Shown here: positions 7,632 to 16,243 of the stretch, piece by piece
How positions within the stretch are numbered: the stretch's first letter is position 1
Layout: each line of letters opens with the position of its first letter
Origin: an uncultured Oscillospiraceae bacterium
Lineage (GTDB): Bacteria > Bacillota > Clostridia > Oscillospirales > Oscillospiraceae
DNA length: 64,000 nt
Direction of reading: 5' to 3'
NCBI GenBank assembly: GCA_934572335.1
Contig: CAKTKU010000009.1
Span: forward strand, 10,470 to 74,469
The notes under the pieces: model-generated
What the model saw: only the letters and a program-made list of their open reading frames with translations
The model's database searches: none
What the model was told of the DNA's origin: nothing
Position numbers and translations under genes: made by a program

Positions 7632-10600
7632 TTATTTCGCGTTGTCCAGCGTGAGCTCCGCGTTCACGGAGACCGCCGTCTCCACCAGCACGACCTTCAT
7701 CGTGCCCGTGCAGTTTATCGTGATGGTGTCTATCTCGCCGTCCGTCACGGCCAGCTCCGCCGTGCCGAGGGAGAACACCGCGCCGAGCTTTTCCGCCTCC
7801 GGCGCGATGATGGAGACGATGCGCTCAATGCTGTCAGCGTCAAGCGTCATGGTGTACACGGTGCTCTCGCCGTGCTTGGCGCTCGTCACGTCGCCGCTGA
7901 TGCACGCGAGGTACACCACATCTGCCAGCTCCACGTACTTCGCGGCCGTCTGCTCGTTTTCGCCGTCGCTGCTGCCGTCAAGGTCGATGCCGATGTCGTT
8001 CTTGCCGATGCGGTAGCTCCGCTCGCCGTCCGTCACCGTGCTGCTCACGTCAAGCGTCGTGTTCAGCACGACAGGGCCGCAGTCCGCGCGCAGGGCGAGC
8101 TTGCCCGTCACGCTCTCGCGCGCCGCCAGCTCCGACCATGCGGAGATGACGTTCATCACGTCGTCCGTGATCGCCTCAAGGCTGTCCGCGTCGTTCTTCG
8201 CGATGGCGTCGCTCACTTCCTCCGGCAGGGTGAGGGACGAGGAGTAGGTGAAGCCGTCGATCACGGCATCCACGGTGAACGCCGTGCCGCCCGAGAGCCC
8301 GCCGTTCGCGGCAAGGGCGATGCGCTCCACCGCGCCGTCCGTGAGCTTGAGCGTCAGCACCGCGCTCTCGACTGTCAGACTGTCGCTGCCCAGCTCGGGG
8401 CAGAGTATGCGCAGCAGCTCATCTGCCTGCTCCGCGCCGACGGAGAGCGTCGTCTCGCCCTCGTCGTTCTCCGTTACATTGACGTCCTTGTATACCGCCG
8501 CGATCTTTGTCAGCAGCGCGCTGTAATCCGGCGCGGCTCCGCCGAGCGCGTAGGCCTTGCCGTTTTCGAGGATGAGCATATCGTTGGCAAAGTACAGCGA
8601 CGCGCTGCCGATCTGCGTACGCGACACGCGCACCTCGTCAAAGGTCTTTGTGCTCACAGGAATCTTGGTGTCAAGCTCCGTGTCGCCGATGGCGGCGTTG
8701 ACCGAGATATTCATCTCAAGCTGGGGGCTCGCGCCGAGCGCGGTGAGCGCGCGGTACGGCGACAGGACGCTCCCGACCTTCGGGGCCAGCACTATCGCCG
8801 CCGCGGCGATTCCTGCCAGCAATGCCAGACATATTATCAGCGTTATTATCTTGTTCGCGCGCCGTTTTTTGGGCTTTGCCGCGGCGCTGTCTGCGGTGTT
8901 GTCCGCCGCGGTGACTGCCGGAGTTTCGGTGCTCGCGTCCTCCGCGGGCTTTTCGGTCTTGTTCATTGCGGCTCCCTTCGCGCTGTGTCTGCGGCGCAGA
9001 ATTATCGACAGGACGACTATCAGCATGATAACGGCAAGAATGCCGATGATGCCCGCGATGATCCCCGCGGTGCTGACCTCTGCCACAGCGGCAATGTCGA
9101 TCTCATTGCCCGCAGCGTCAAAGGTGACGTAGCTGCCAAATTCCTTCGTGTCCGTGCGTATCCAGCGCCCGTTCTGCATCACGTACACCGCGACGCTGCC
9201 CACGCTGATCTCCGGCGGGAGATAGTGCACGGTGTGCGTGCTCTGTCCGTCGTCCGGGATGGAGATGTGCCGCTGCTCGATAATGCCGCCGGAGATGGGG
9301 GCGGCGAGCCGTGCGTACCACGGCAGACGCGCGGCGGAATCCTCCAGCGCCTTGTCAAGGCTCGTGTCAAGCTCCGTCAGCTCGCCCGGCTCTGCGGTGT
9401 CCGCCTCGTCGCTGACGGTGTCCGTCGGGGCGTAGCTGCCCTCGACGAATACTATGGGTTTGCCCTCGCCGCGCTCAGTGCCGGCGGCAATGGCGGTGCG
9501 CTCGCGGTCGTATACCGCTTTCACGCGCGTGTCAAAGTGAAGATCGTTTAGCTCTGTAATGTCCCAGTGCCCGCTGTACCCGTCCTTTGTGGGGATCTCC
9601 GGGTAGACGTCCGCGCCGAACGAGGCACCGTAATCAAAGGTCGCTTCCTTTATCACCTCGTCGTCCACCTCGAACGTGAGCGTCAGATGGCGCATATCGT
9701 CGGGGCAGCCGGGGATGGACAGCAGGTTTTCATAGCTTATCCTGTCGGAGCGCCCGGCGTAGCTCACCCCGTCAATGCCGGAGAGTGTGTCGGACACAAA
9801 GTAGTTTTCCAGAAACTCGCCCGTGTCCGCGCCGGAGACCGCGCCGTAATACTGCGCCGCGTCCGCGACCTCCACCATGCTCACATTGCCCGCCACGGTG
9901 CTTGTCGAGACTGTGCTGCTTGTGACGGTCATGGTCTCCGCCGTGCCGGAGCCGACGATGCCGCCAACGTACTTTCCGCCGGAGAGTGTGCATTTCGCCC
10001 AGTTGGAGCGTACCGTTGCGTTCGTCAGCCCCACGATGCCGCCGACATAGTCGCCGTTCTCGCTCTCAACATCGCCGTAACCATAGCAGCCCGTGATAAT
10101 GCCAAGCTCCATGCGCCCCGCGATGCTCCCGGCGTAATTTCTCAGCGCGGACACGCTGCCCTTGTTCGTGCAGCCCTGCAGCACCGCCTTCAGCTCGTAT
10201 TCGCGCTTGTACTCGGCGCTGATGTTGGAGGATATGTCGTCCTCCGGGTCGAGCTCGTACTCTATCGCGATCGCGCCCGCGACGCCGCCGATGTTGATGT
10301 CGCCCGATACCGCGCCGGAGTTTGTCGAGGCGCATATCTTGCCCAGCCGCACCAGCTCAATGTCGATGCCGGACGTATCTGTGAGTATGTCTCCGTCGGA
10401 TGTGCCGATGGAGAATATCGCGTCGAACATCGTGTTCGACAGCTCGTTGAATTTTTCGTTCACGGCGCGGATATCGTTCGCAACCGCGCCGCTCGCCCCG
10501 GCGATAGCGCCGTTGAGCATGGTGATCTGTCCGCCGATGGCGGAGATGGCGGCGGTCAGACTGCTGAGGTCGGGCGTGACGATGATGTCGCTGCCTCCGC

Positions 10601-11801
10601 CGCTGATGTCCGGCAGGTCAATGCTGCCGGAGCCGGGGTCATAGCCGATGTCCGGCAGGGAGCCGGTGTCACTGCCTGTATCTCCGCTGCCGCTGCCGAT
10701 GGTGATGTTGATGTCACCCGCCGCGTTGATGGCATTGCCGACGTAGCCGGACATTTCGTTCAGCCGCGCGGACACCGCGCCGCCCGCGCCCTGCGCGTCG
10801 TTTGCCGTCTGGTCGATGAGCGCGCTCAGCTCGTTGAGCTGCTGCTGCATCTTGGCGAGGGTGCTGTTTTCAATGTTGAGATCCATGTACGGCTCCATCT
10901 GCCCGACGATGCCGCCCACGTCCTTGCGCCCGTACACCTCGCCCTTGTTCGCGCAGCTTGCCATGAAGCCGCAGCTGCGCCCCGCGATGCCGCCGACGTT
11001 GTAGCCGACATGCTGGTAGCCAATTATCGCCTCGTTGACACAGCCGCGGATAATGCCGGAGGAGTACCCGGCAATGCCGCCAGTGTCGGAGGCGGAGTCC
11101 ACCGTGTCGCGCGAGGAGAGCTTTGCCAGATCCATGGACGTGTCGATGGAGAGATCCTGTATCGAGAGCGTCTTGTCCCGGCTCTCGGTGTTGACATAGG
11201 CGGAGTTGCGGCACGAGGCGATGAGACCGAGGTTATACCCCGCGATGCCGCCTGTCATCTTGCTGCCGAAGACCGAGCCCTCGGCAATGCAGGCCTGTAT
11301 GCTGCCGTTCACGGCGTTCTTCCCGGCGATAGCGCCGGTGTTCACGCTGCCGTTGACCGTGCCGGTGAAGCGGCAGGAGGCGATGAGCCCGTTGTTCACG
11401 CCCGCGATGCCGCCGACGGCCTCCGTCGTGCCGGAGATGTCCAGCGTGCCGGACACGGTCAGATCACGCACCGCGCCGCTCTCGCCTATCACGCCGAACA
11501 GCCCCGCGCGGGAGTATTTGCCCTCAAGGTCGAGATAGCTTATCGTGTGTCCGTTGCCGTTGAATGTGCCGTTGAAGTAGGGGATAGGGGTGAACGCCGT
11601 GGCGTCGAGCGATATGTCGCCGTCCAGCTCCACGGTCTTCCCCTGCGACCATGTGTCGCTCACGCAGTTTGCCGCGAGCGCGATGAGGTCGTCCGCCGTG
11701 GCTATGTGTATCGCGTCGTCCGCGTAGGCGGGAACGGCGAACGACATCGCGAAGATGAGAGCGAGCAGCGCGGACACCGCGCGTTTTGCTGTCTTATTCA
11801 T
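7632..11801 (-). CDS. Large membrane-anchored surface protein with GLUG repeats
   Basis: This 1389-residue protein starts with a clear signal peptide (NKTAKRAVSALLALIFAMSF, cleavage near AYA). Residues 30-700 hold many GLUG-type repeats (for example GGIAGVNNGLI, GGIAGYNLGLI, GGIVGLTNATV), which stack as beta-helices in adhesins. A GS/GD-rich linker interrupts the repeats at about residues 370-400. Two hydrophobic segments follow at about 905-935 and 984-1007, separated by an Ala/Lys-rich loop. The last 380 residues form a second beta-rich domain of unknown fold after the second segment. With the signal peptide removed, both large domains could face outward with a short cytoplasmic loop between them. 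Its start overlaps the end of the MMPL gene by 8 bases and has AGGAGG nearby, so the two are coupled. Confidence 0.8.
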   Translation of the reverse strand: MNKTAKRAVSALLALIFAMSFAVPAYADDAIHIATADDLIALAANCVSDTWSQGKTVELDGDISLDATAFTPIPYFNGTFNGNGHTISYLDLEGKYSRAGLFGVIGESGAVRDLTVSGTLDISGTTEAVGGIAGVNNGLIASCRFTGTVNGSVNTGAIAGKNAVNGSIQACIAEGSVFGSKMTGGIAGYNLGLIASCRNSAYVNTESRDKTLSIQDLSIDTSMDLAKLSSRDTVDSASDTGGIAGYSSGIIRGCVNEAIIGYQHVGYNVGGIAGRSCGFMASCANKGEVYGRKDVGGIVGQMEPYMDLNIENSTLAKMQQQLNELSALIDQTANDAQGAGGAVSARLNEMSGYVGNAINAAGDINITIGSGSGDTGSDTGSLPDIGYDPGSGSIDLPDISGGGSDIIVTPDLSSLTAAISAIGGQITMLNGAIAGASGAVANDIRAVNEKFNELSNTMFDAIFSIGTSDGDILTDTSGIDIELVRLGKICASTNSGAVSGDINIGGVAGAIAIEYELDPEDDISSNISAEYKREYELKAVLQGCTNKGSVSALRNYAGSIAGRMELGIITGCYGYGDVESENGDYVGGIVGLTNATVRSNWAKCTLSGGKYVGGIVGSGTAETMTVTSSTVSTSTVAGNVSMVEVADAAQYYGAVSGADTGEFLENYFVSDTLSGIDGVSYAGRSDRISYENLLSIPGCPDDMRHLTLTFEVDDEVIKEATFDYGASFGADVYPEIPTKDGYSGHWDITELNDLHFDTRVKAVYDRERTAIAAGTERGEGKPIVFVEGSYAPTDTVSDEADTAEPGELTELDTSLDKALEDSAARLPWYARLAAPISGGIIEQRHISIPDDGQSTHTVHYLPPEISVGSVAVYVMQNGRWIRTDTKEFGSYVTFDAAGNEIDIAAVAEVSTAGIIAGIIGILAVIMLIVVLSIILRRRHSAKGAAMNKTEKPAEDASTETPAVTAADNTADSAAAKPKKRRANKIITLIICLALLAGIAAAAIVLAPKVGSVLSPYRALTALGASPQLEMNISVNAAIGDTELDTKIPVSTKTFDEVRVSRTQIGSASLYFANDMLILENGKAYALGGAAPDYSALLTKIAAVYKDVNVTENDEGETTLSVGAEQADELLRILCPELGSDSLTVESAVLTLKLTDGAVERIALAANGGLSGGTAFTVDAVIDGFTYSSSLTLPEEVSDAIAKNDADSLEAITDDVMNVISAWSELAARESVTGKLALRADCGPVVLNTTLDVSSTVTDGERSYRIGKNDIGIDLDGSSDGENEQTAAKYVELADVVYLACISGDVTSAKHGESTVYTMTLDADSIERIVSIIAPEAEKLGAVFSLGTAELAVTDGEIDTITINCTGTMKVVLVETAVSVNAELTLDNAK

Positions 11802-14232
11802 TCGTCTTTCCCTCCTCGCTGGCGCTGCCTGAAATGAGATTGAGCTTCACGTCGCCGTCGATGTTCGCGCGCATCACGCCGGAGACCGTGCCGTTTATCT
11901 CGCCGCTGACTATGCCGTCGACGAACACCCGGCCGCCTGTCTCCACCTTCTTCTTCATTATCTTCGGCACGGCGAACGAGGTCTTGTCCACTATCGCCCC
12001 GCCGATGAGCAGGATCTGCGGCAGCACGAACATGACAAGGAACATGGAGATTATCGTGCCGCGCCCAAGGCTCTGCCCGATGCCGGCAATCGTCGCCTCG
12101 GAGGTCATCTGCCCAATCAGCGTGCCCGCCACGGTCAGTATCGTGCCGGAGGTCAGCACCGTCGGGAACGCGAAGTTCAGCGTTTCGATGATCGCCTCCT
12201 TGTGCGGCATCTTGTCTTTAAGCTCCTGATAGCGCGTTGCGATGACGATTGCATAGTCGATGTTCGCGCCCATCTGTATGGAGCTTACCACCAGATAGCT
12301 CATGAAGAACAGCCCTGTTCCCGTCAGCGTCGGAATGGAGAAGTTGATCCATATACTGCCCTGGATCACCAGTATCAGCAGCACCGGCATACCGGCGGAC
12401 TTGAACGTGAACAGCAGCACAACAAGAACGATCAGTATCGACACGATGCTCACGACCGCGTTGTCGGTCGCGAAGGATTTCTTGAAGTCATATTCATTCG
12501 TGGAGTTGCCCGCGACGTACACGTTCCCGTCGGGGTAATACCCCTGCGCGATGGAGCGGATGGTGTCAATGAAGGAATAGGTCTCGTCGCCGCTTTCGGG
12601 CAGTGTGAGGTAGAGCAGCATACGGCTGTACTCCGTGCCGGAGAGCTGTGCCTTCGCGCTCTCCATCTGCGTTTTCGCGTCGGCGAGCATGTCTGTCTGC
12701 TCCTCGTCGAGCGTCACTATCCCGTCGTCCACCTGCTGGCACACGAACAGGAACATGTCTATCAGCGGCACCTTGTAGGATGCTATGCTGCCCATCAGCT
12801 TGCCGTAGTCGCCATTCTCGGCGGCGTATGCGGCGTAGATGAGCTGTGCCGCCTCATAGTCCAGCCCTGCCAGCTCCGAAAACTGCCTCGGGGTGAGCTT
12901 GTCGGCGAGCATGTACCCGTCCATCGCCTCAACGTTTGCCAGTCCCATGGTGTAGTCTATCTCGTCGTAGGTCTCCAGGTCCTCCAGCAGTGCCTTCTCC
13001 TTGTCGTAATCCCCCGCGGGCACGACGAGTGCGAGCATATTCTGCGAGGTGAAGTTGTCGGCGACCATGTTGTCGGCAATCTGACTCTCGTTGAGCTTGG
13101 GGGTCGTGAGCGAGCTGTACCCGTAGGCGTAGGGGCAGTTGTTGGAAAAGTGCAGCCCCAGCACTGCTATGACCACGAATACTATCGGCACGACGTGCCG
13201 CGTTGCATAGTCAATTTTACCCACGAACGGTATCTTCGGCACAAAGTTCTTGTGCTTTGTCTTGTCTATCAGCGGTCCGAACAGCACCAGCAGCCCCGGC
13301 ATCAGCACGAACACGCTCAAAAGCGCAAACATGATGGCTTTTATGAGGTTTATGCCCATGTCCGGACCGATCTTGAACTGCATGAACATCATTGCCGCGA
13401 GACCGCCCACCGTCGTCAGTGAGCTTGCGCTGATCTCCGGGATGGACTTGGCGAGCGCGGATATTGCCGCCTCGCGTATGGGCATGGTCTCGTGCTGCTC
13501 TTTGAAGTGGTTGCAGAGTATGACCGCGTAGTCCAGCGACAGCGCCAGCTGCAATATGCTTGTGACGGAGTTTGACACGAATGAGATCGTACCCAGCAGG
13601 AAGCTGCTGCCCTGGTTGAGTATCATCGCCGTCACGAAGGTCAGAAGCAGCACCGGCACCTCGCCGTAGGTCTGCGACGTGAACAGCAGTACCGCCACAA
13701 CTATGACGGCGACGTACACCATGATGATGCTGACCTCGTGGGCAATGGTGTCCTGCAAGGTGTTGCCCAGCTCCGTGGACACATAGAGGTCGTACCCATC
13801 CAGCGCGGCCTTCACCGCGTCCAGCGCGTCCAGACACTCGTCGTCGTTCTCGTCGTAATCGAACGTCACGGTGAACAGCGCGGAAGCGTGGTTGTAGTGA
13901 TCCGTCGTCTCGTCAAAGGCGACGCTCTGCACGCCCTTGATGTCCGACAGCATATCGTGCAGCTCATCCGCCTCGTCGTAGCTGACGTTTGCCACCATGA
14001 CCTCCGCCGTGCCGTAGGTCGTGAACTGCTCCTCCATCAGGTTGAGCGCAATCTTCGTCTCTGCATCATCGGGCAGATATGTGATGAGGTTGTTTTCAAC
14101 ATTCACCCAATTGCGCGAGAACGCAGAAAAGATTATCGCTATTATTATTATAAGGAAGAAGAGATTGCGCTTGTCGACAATGAATGTCGCAAGCTGTGTC
14201 ATGAAGTCGTTCTTTTTCGGCTGCTGAGCCAT
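11794..14232 (-). CDS. MMPL/RND family transporter
   Basis: This 812-residue protein has the duplicated RND layout: one helix, a large extracellular loop, a block of five or six helices (about residues 170-380), a second loop and a second block (about 590-780). Motifs such as LALSLDYAVILCNHF and the equivalent MGANIDYAIVIATRY, one per half, carry the membrane Asp-Tyr pair of proton-driven MMPL proteins. The family exports lipids, hydrophobic compounds or siderophores. AAGGAG lies 7 bases before the ATG and a strong promoter precedes it (14274-14303). Coupling to the GLUG surface protein suggests a role in envelope assembly, but this is inference from context. Confidence 0.88.
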   Translation of the reverse strand: MAQQPKKNDFMTQLATFIVDKRNLFFLIIIIAIIFSAFSRNWVNVENNLITYLPDDAETKIALNLMEEQFTTYGTAEVMVANVSYDEADELHDMLSDIKGVQSVAFDETTDHYNHASALFTVTFDYDENDDECLDALDAVKAALDGYDLYVSTELGNTLQDTIAHEVSIIMVYVAVIVVAVLLFTSQTYGEVPVLLLTFVTAMILNQGSSFLLGTISFVSNSVTSILQLALSLDYAVILCNHFKEQHETMPIREAAISALAKSIPEISASSLTTVGGLAAMMFMQFKIGPDMGINLIKAIMFALLSVFVLMPGLLVLFGPLIDKTKHKNFVPKIPFVGKIDYATRHVVPIVFVVIAVLGLHFSNNCPYAYGYSSLTTPKLNESQIADNMVADNFTSQNMLALVVPAGDYDKEKALLEDLETYDEIDYTMGLANVEAMDGYMLADKLTPRQFSELAGLDYEAAQLIYAAYAAENGDYGKLMGSIASYKVPLIDMFLFVCQQVDDGIVTLDEEQTDMLADAKTQMESAKAQLSGTEYSRMLLYLTLPESGDETYSFIDTIRSIAQGYYPDGNVYVAGNSTNEYDFKKSFATDNAVVSIVSILIVLVVLLFTFKSAGMPVLLILVIQGSIWINFSIPTLTGTGLFFMSYLVVSSIQMGANIDYAIVIATRYQELKDKMPHKEAIIETLNFAFPTVLTSGTILTVAGTLIGQMTSEATIAGIGQSLGRGTIISMFLVMFVLPQILLIGGAIVDKTSFAVPKIMKKKVETGGRVFVDGIVSGEINGTVSGVMRANIDGDVKLNLISGSASEEGKTNE

Positions 14233-14273
14233 GCTGACACTCCTTTGCTCATTGCTTATACAATAACAATCAT

Positions 14274-14303
14274 ATTATAGTATAAAATATCGGCCTCGGT
14301 CAA
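14274..14303 (-). promoter_or_regulatory. Promoter for the MMPL-GLUG operon
   Basis: On the minus strand TTGACC (14298-14303) and TATAAT (14274-14279) are separated by 18 bases. The boxes lie about 42 bases before the MMPL start codon. Confidence 0.75.
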
Positions 14304-14430
14304 GTGTCACCGCGGCGGCGCTTAGATGCGTCTCCATGACGGAAAATGAAATTTTCATAGCATACGGTGTAACAAACGCCGTAGTTGCGCGTACATCATA
14401 TCGAAAACACTTTTAGAAAGGAGCAATATC

Positions 14431-14652
14431 ATGAACGACAAGAACGATGCGGTCACATATAAACTCTCGGAGGAGGAGCTTGCGCTTGCTTCCGGCGGAA
14501 AAGTGCAGCATTGGGAGGAGGATCGGCAGAAGCCGACTGGTATACCGTGCCCGAACTGCGGAAAGTTTATCCCGACCACTATTACAGAGCTGATCACGCA
14601 GGGGCATCTCCGCTGCCCGTACTGCCTCATGAAAATCACTATTGACAAATAA
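14431..14652 (+). CDS. Double-glycine-leader peptide with a C-terminal zinc ribbon
   Basis: This 73-residue peptide has two parts. The first 23 residues look like a double-glycine leader (KLSEEELALASGG), the type cleaved by peptidase-containing ABC exporters in bacteriocin and RiPP systems. The second part has two CPxC knuckles (CPNCGKFIP and RCPYC) 21 residues apart, as in a zinc ribbon. AAGGAG lies 7 bases before the ATG, so the start is secure. No C39-peptidase transporter, radical SAM or other maturation gene is adjacent; the nearest exporter is the divergent MMPL gene. It could be a secreted peptide or a cytosolic protein whose leader-like segment has another role. Confidence 0.8.
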   Translation: MNDKNDAVTYKLSEEELALASGGKVQHWEEDRQKPTGIPCPNCGKFIPTTITELITQGHLRCPYCLMKITIDK

Positions 14653-14678
14653 GACTTGCATAACAGAATAGAAGCAGC

Positions 14679-14729
14679 CATACCCCCAATAAGCTTTCAC
14701 GTTTTCCGTGTCCGCTTATTGGGGGTATG
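14679..14729. repeat. Long inverted repeat between converging genes
   Basis: A perfect 16-base inverted repeat (14679-14694 and 14714-14729, arm CATACCCCCAATAAGC) encloses a smaller CACG/CGTG stem. No T-run follows on either strand, so it is not a standard terminator, although its place between two converging genes suggests transcription ending or RNA protection. Confidence 0.7.
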
Positions 14730-14743
14730 CTCATGTCTGAGGT

Positions 14744-15379
14744 TTACGCTTCGCTTACATCCACCGCGGGTACAAGCTCAAGCAGAGCCTCGTACTCGTC
14801 CTCGGTTATGATGCCTGCGTCGAGCAGTGCGTCCAGCAGCTCCTCGGTCAGACCGGGGATGCCGTCAATGTGCTCGCCATCCTCCGGCAGCTCCGGCGGC
14901 TCGCTCTCGTCGCCCTCTGGCTTCTCCGGCGGCTCGGTGCCGTCATCGTCGGGCTTTGCGGGCGGCTCGGGGCGCTCGCTGCCGTCGGCGGCGTCATCGG
15001 GCTTGTCGGGGCCGTTCTCCTTGATATACTCCTCGATAGCGTCGCAGGTCTCCTGAGAGATAACTCCGTCCTCAACGAGCTTGCTCCACGCCATGCCGGG
15101 CATATCACCGGGCATGTCATCGGGGCGCTCGCCGTCGGGCGCTTCCGGCATATCGCCCGGCTGTCCGCCGCCGAAGCCGCCGTTCATGCCGTCATTGCCG
15201 TTCGGTCTTCCCATGCGGCAGGGCTTGCTGCCGCTCTGCTGGGTGGGAGCGCTCGCGGTGCCGCTCTGCGTGCCGTTGTTTGCCCACGCGGTCGCGGATA
15301 TGCCCAGCACCAGACATGCGCCCAGAAACGCGGCTATCATCCTCTTGTACCTAATGTCCATCTTATACTTGGTTAACAT
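14744..15379 (-). CDS. Secreted acidic Pro/Gly-rich protein with two helical repeats
   Basis: This 211-residue protein has a signal peptide (MIAAFLGACLVLGISATAWA) and a low-complexity acidic middle rich in Pro, Gly, Asp and Glu. Two copies of a short helical repeat are seen: KLVEDGVISQETCDAIEEY at about residues 109-127 and LLDAGIITEDEYEALLEL near the C-terminus. The start at 15379 is chosen for its 9-base distance to GGAGG. It faces a two-component system across a 190-base region holding CTTTAG-type boxes that point both ways, so it is a likely target of that system. I do not recognise a named family; acidic residues could bind cations. Confidence 0.72.
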   Translation of the reverse strand: MLTKYKMDIRYKRMIAAFLGACLVLGISATAWANNGTQSGTASAPTQQSGSKPCRMGRPNGNDGMNGGFGGGQPGDMPEAPDGERPDDMPGDMPGMAWSKLVEDGVISQETCDAIEEYIKENGPDKPDDAADGSERPEPPAKPDDDGTEPPEKPEGDESEPPELPEDGEHIDGIPGLTEELLDALLDAGIITEDEYEALLELVPAVDVSEA

Positions 15380-15458
15380 AATATACATCCTCCTTGTTAT
15401 TTCGGCGGGTGGAGCACTGTGCTCTTCCATGCCTGTGGCTGTATCATAGCATTCCACC

Positions 15459-15518
15459 CTAAAGTCCCGCTTAAGCGGAAAAATAAAAAAGCTTTAGTCT
15501 GACTTTAGCTTCCTTTAA
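15459..15518. promoter_or_regulatory. CTTTAG direct-repeat boxes between a two-component system and its probable target
   Basis: On the plus strand CTTTAG occurs at 15492-15497 and 15503-15508, with CTTTAA at 15513-15518. The 10-11 base spacing puts them on one DNA face. On the minus strand CTTTAG (15459-15464) and CTTAAG (15470-15475) lie 11 bases apart towards the divergent gene. OmpR-family regulators bind tandem direct repeats of this spacing. The assignment to the adjacent regulator is inference. Confidence 0.6.
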
Positions 15519-15568
15519 GCTTGCCGGAGTATATTCTAACCAAATAAGAGAAAAACAGGAGGTATATC

Positions 15569-16243
15569 ATGAAGCTGCTGATCGCCGAGGATGAGCGCGA
15601 CCTTGCCGACGCGCTGACCGTGCTGCTTGAGAGGAACAAATATGCCGTGGACACAGTATATAATGGGCGCGATGCGTATGAGTACGCGCGCACGGGGGAG
15701 TATGACGGGGTCATTCTTGATGTAATGATGCCGCAGCTCACCGGGCTGCAGGTCGTCACGCGCCTGCGCGAGGACGGAGTGACCACGCCCGTCATGCTCC
15801 TCACGGCGAAAGGGCAGAAGGACGACCGCATCACGGGCTTCGACGCCGGGGCGGATGATTACCTACCCAAGCCCTTTGCGACGGATGAGCTGCTCGCCCG
15901 CATACGGGCGCTTCTGCGCCGCAGTGGGGATTATAAATCCACTGTGCTCGCCCTCGGCACGCTCTCGCTTGACTGCGGCAGCGGCGTCCTCTCCGATACG
16001 GGCGGCAGCGCCCGCCTCAGCGGCAGAGAGTTTCAGATAATGGAGCTTTTCATGCGCTCCCCGTCGATGATAATTTCTGCCGACCGTATCATTGAGCGCG
16101 TGTGGGGCTGGGAGAGCGACACGGAGGTATGCTCCGTCTGGGTGCATATTTCAAATCTGCGCAAGAAGCTGCGCGCGATCGGCTCTGCGGTGGAGATCAG
16201 CGCCGTGCGCGGCATGGGGTACGTGCTGGAGGCAAAGGCATGA
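15569..16243 (+). CDS. OmpR-family response regulator
   Basis: This 224-residue protein has a receiver domain with phospho-acceptor Asp51 in VILDVMMP, the Thr in LLTAKG and the Lys in PKPFATDELLARI, followed by a winged-helix DNA-binding domain. AGGAGG lies 6 bases before the ATG. The stop overlaps the kinase start (ATGA). The upstream region carries CTTTAG boxes, suggesting autoregulation and control of the divergent secreted protein. Confidence 0.95.
   Translation: MKLLIAEDERDLADALTVLLERNKYAVDTVYNGRDAYEYARTGEYDGVILDVMMPQLTGLQVVTRLREDGVTTPVMLLTAKGQKDDRITGFDAGADDYLPKPFATDELLARIRALLRRSGDYKSTVLALGTLSLDCGSGVLSDTGGSARLSGREFQIMELFMRSPSMIISADRIIERVWGWESDTEVCSVWVHISNLRKKLRAIGSAVEISAVRGMGYVLEAKA

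Noticed and set aside
7542..11837. Long plus-strand frames (669 and 756 codons) opposite the GLUG protein gene
   Set aside because: They are shadow frames caused by high GC at the third codon position. They lack binding sites, are rich in Arg, His and Val, and the opposite strand has a signal peptide, repeats and domain structure.
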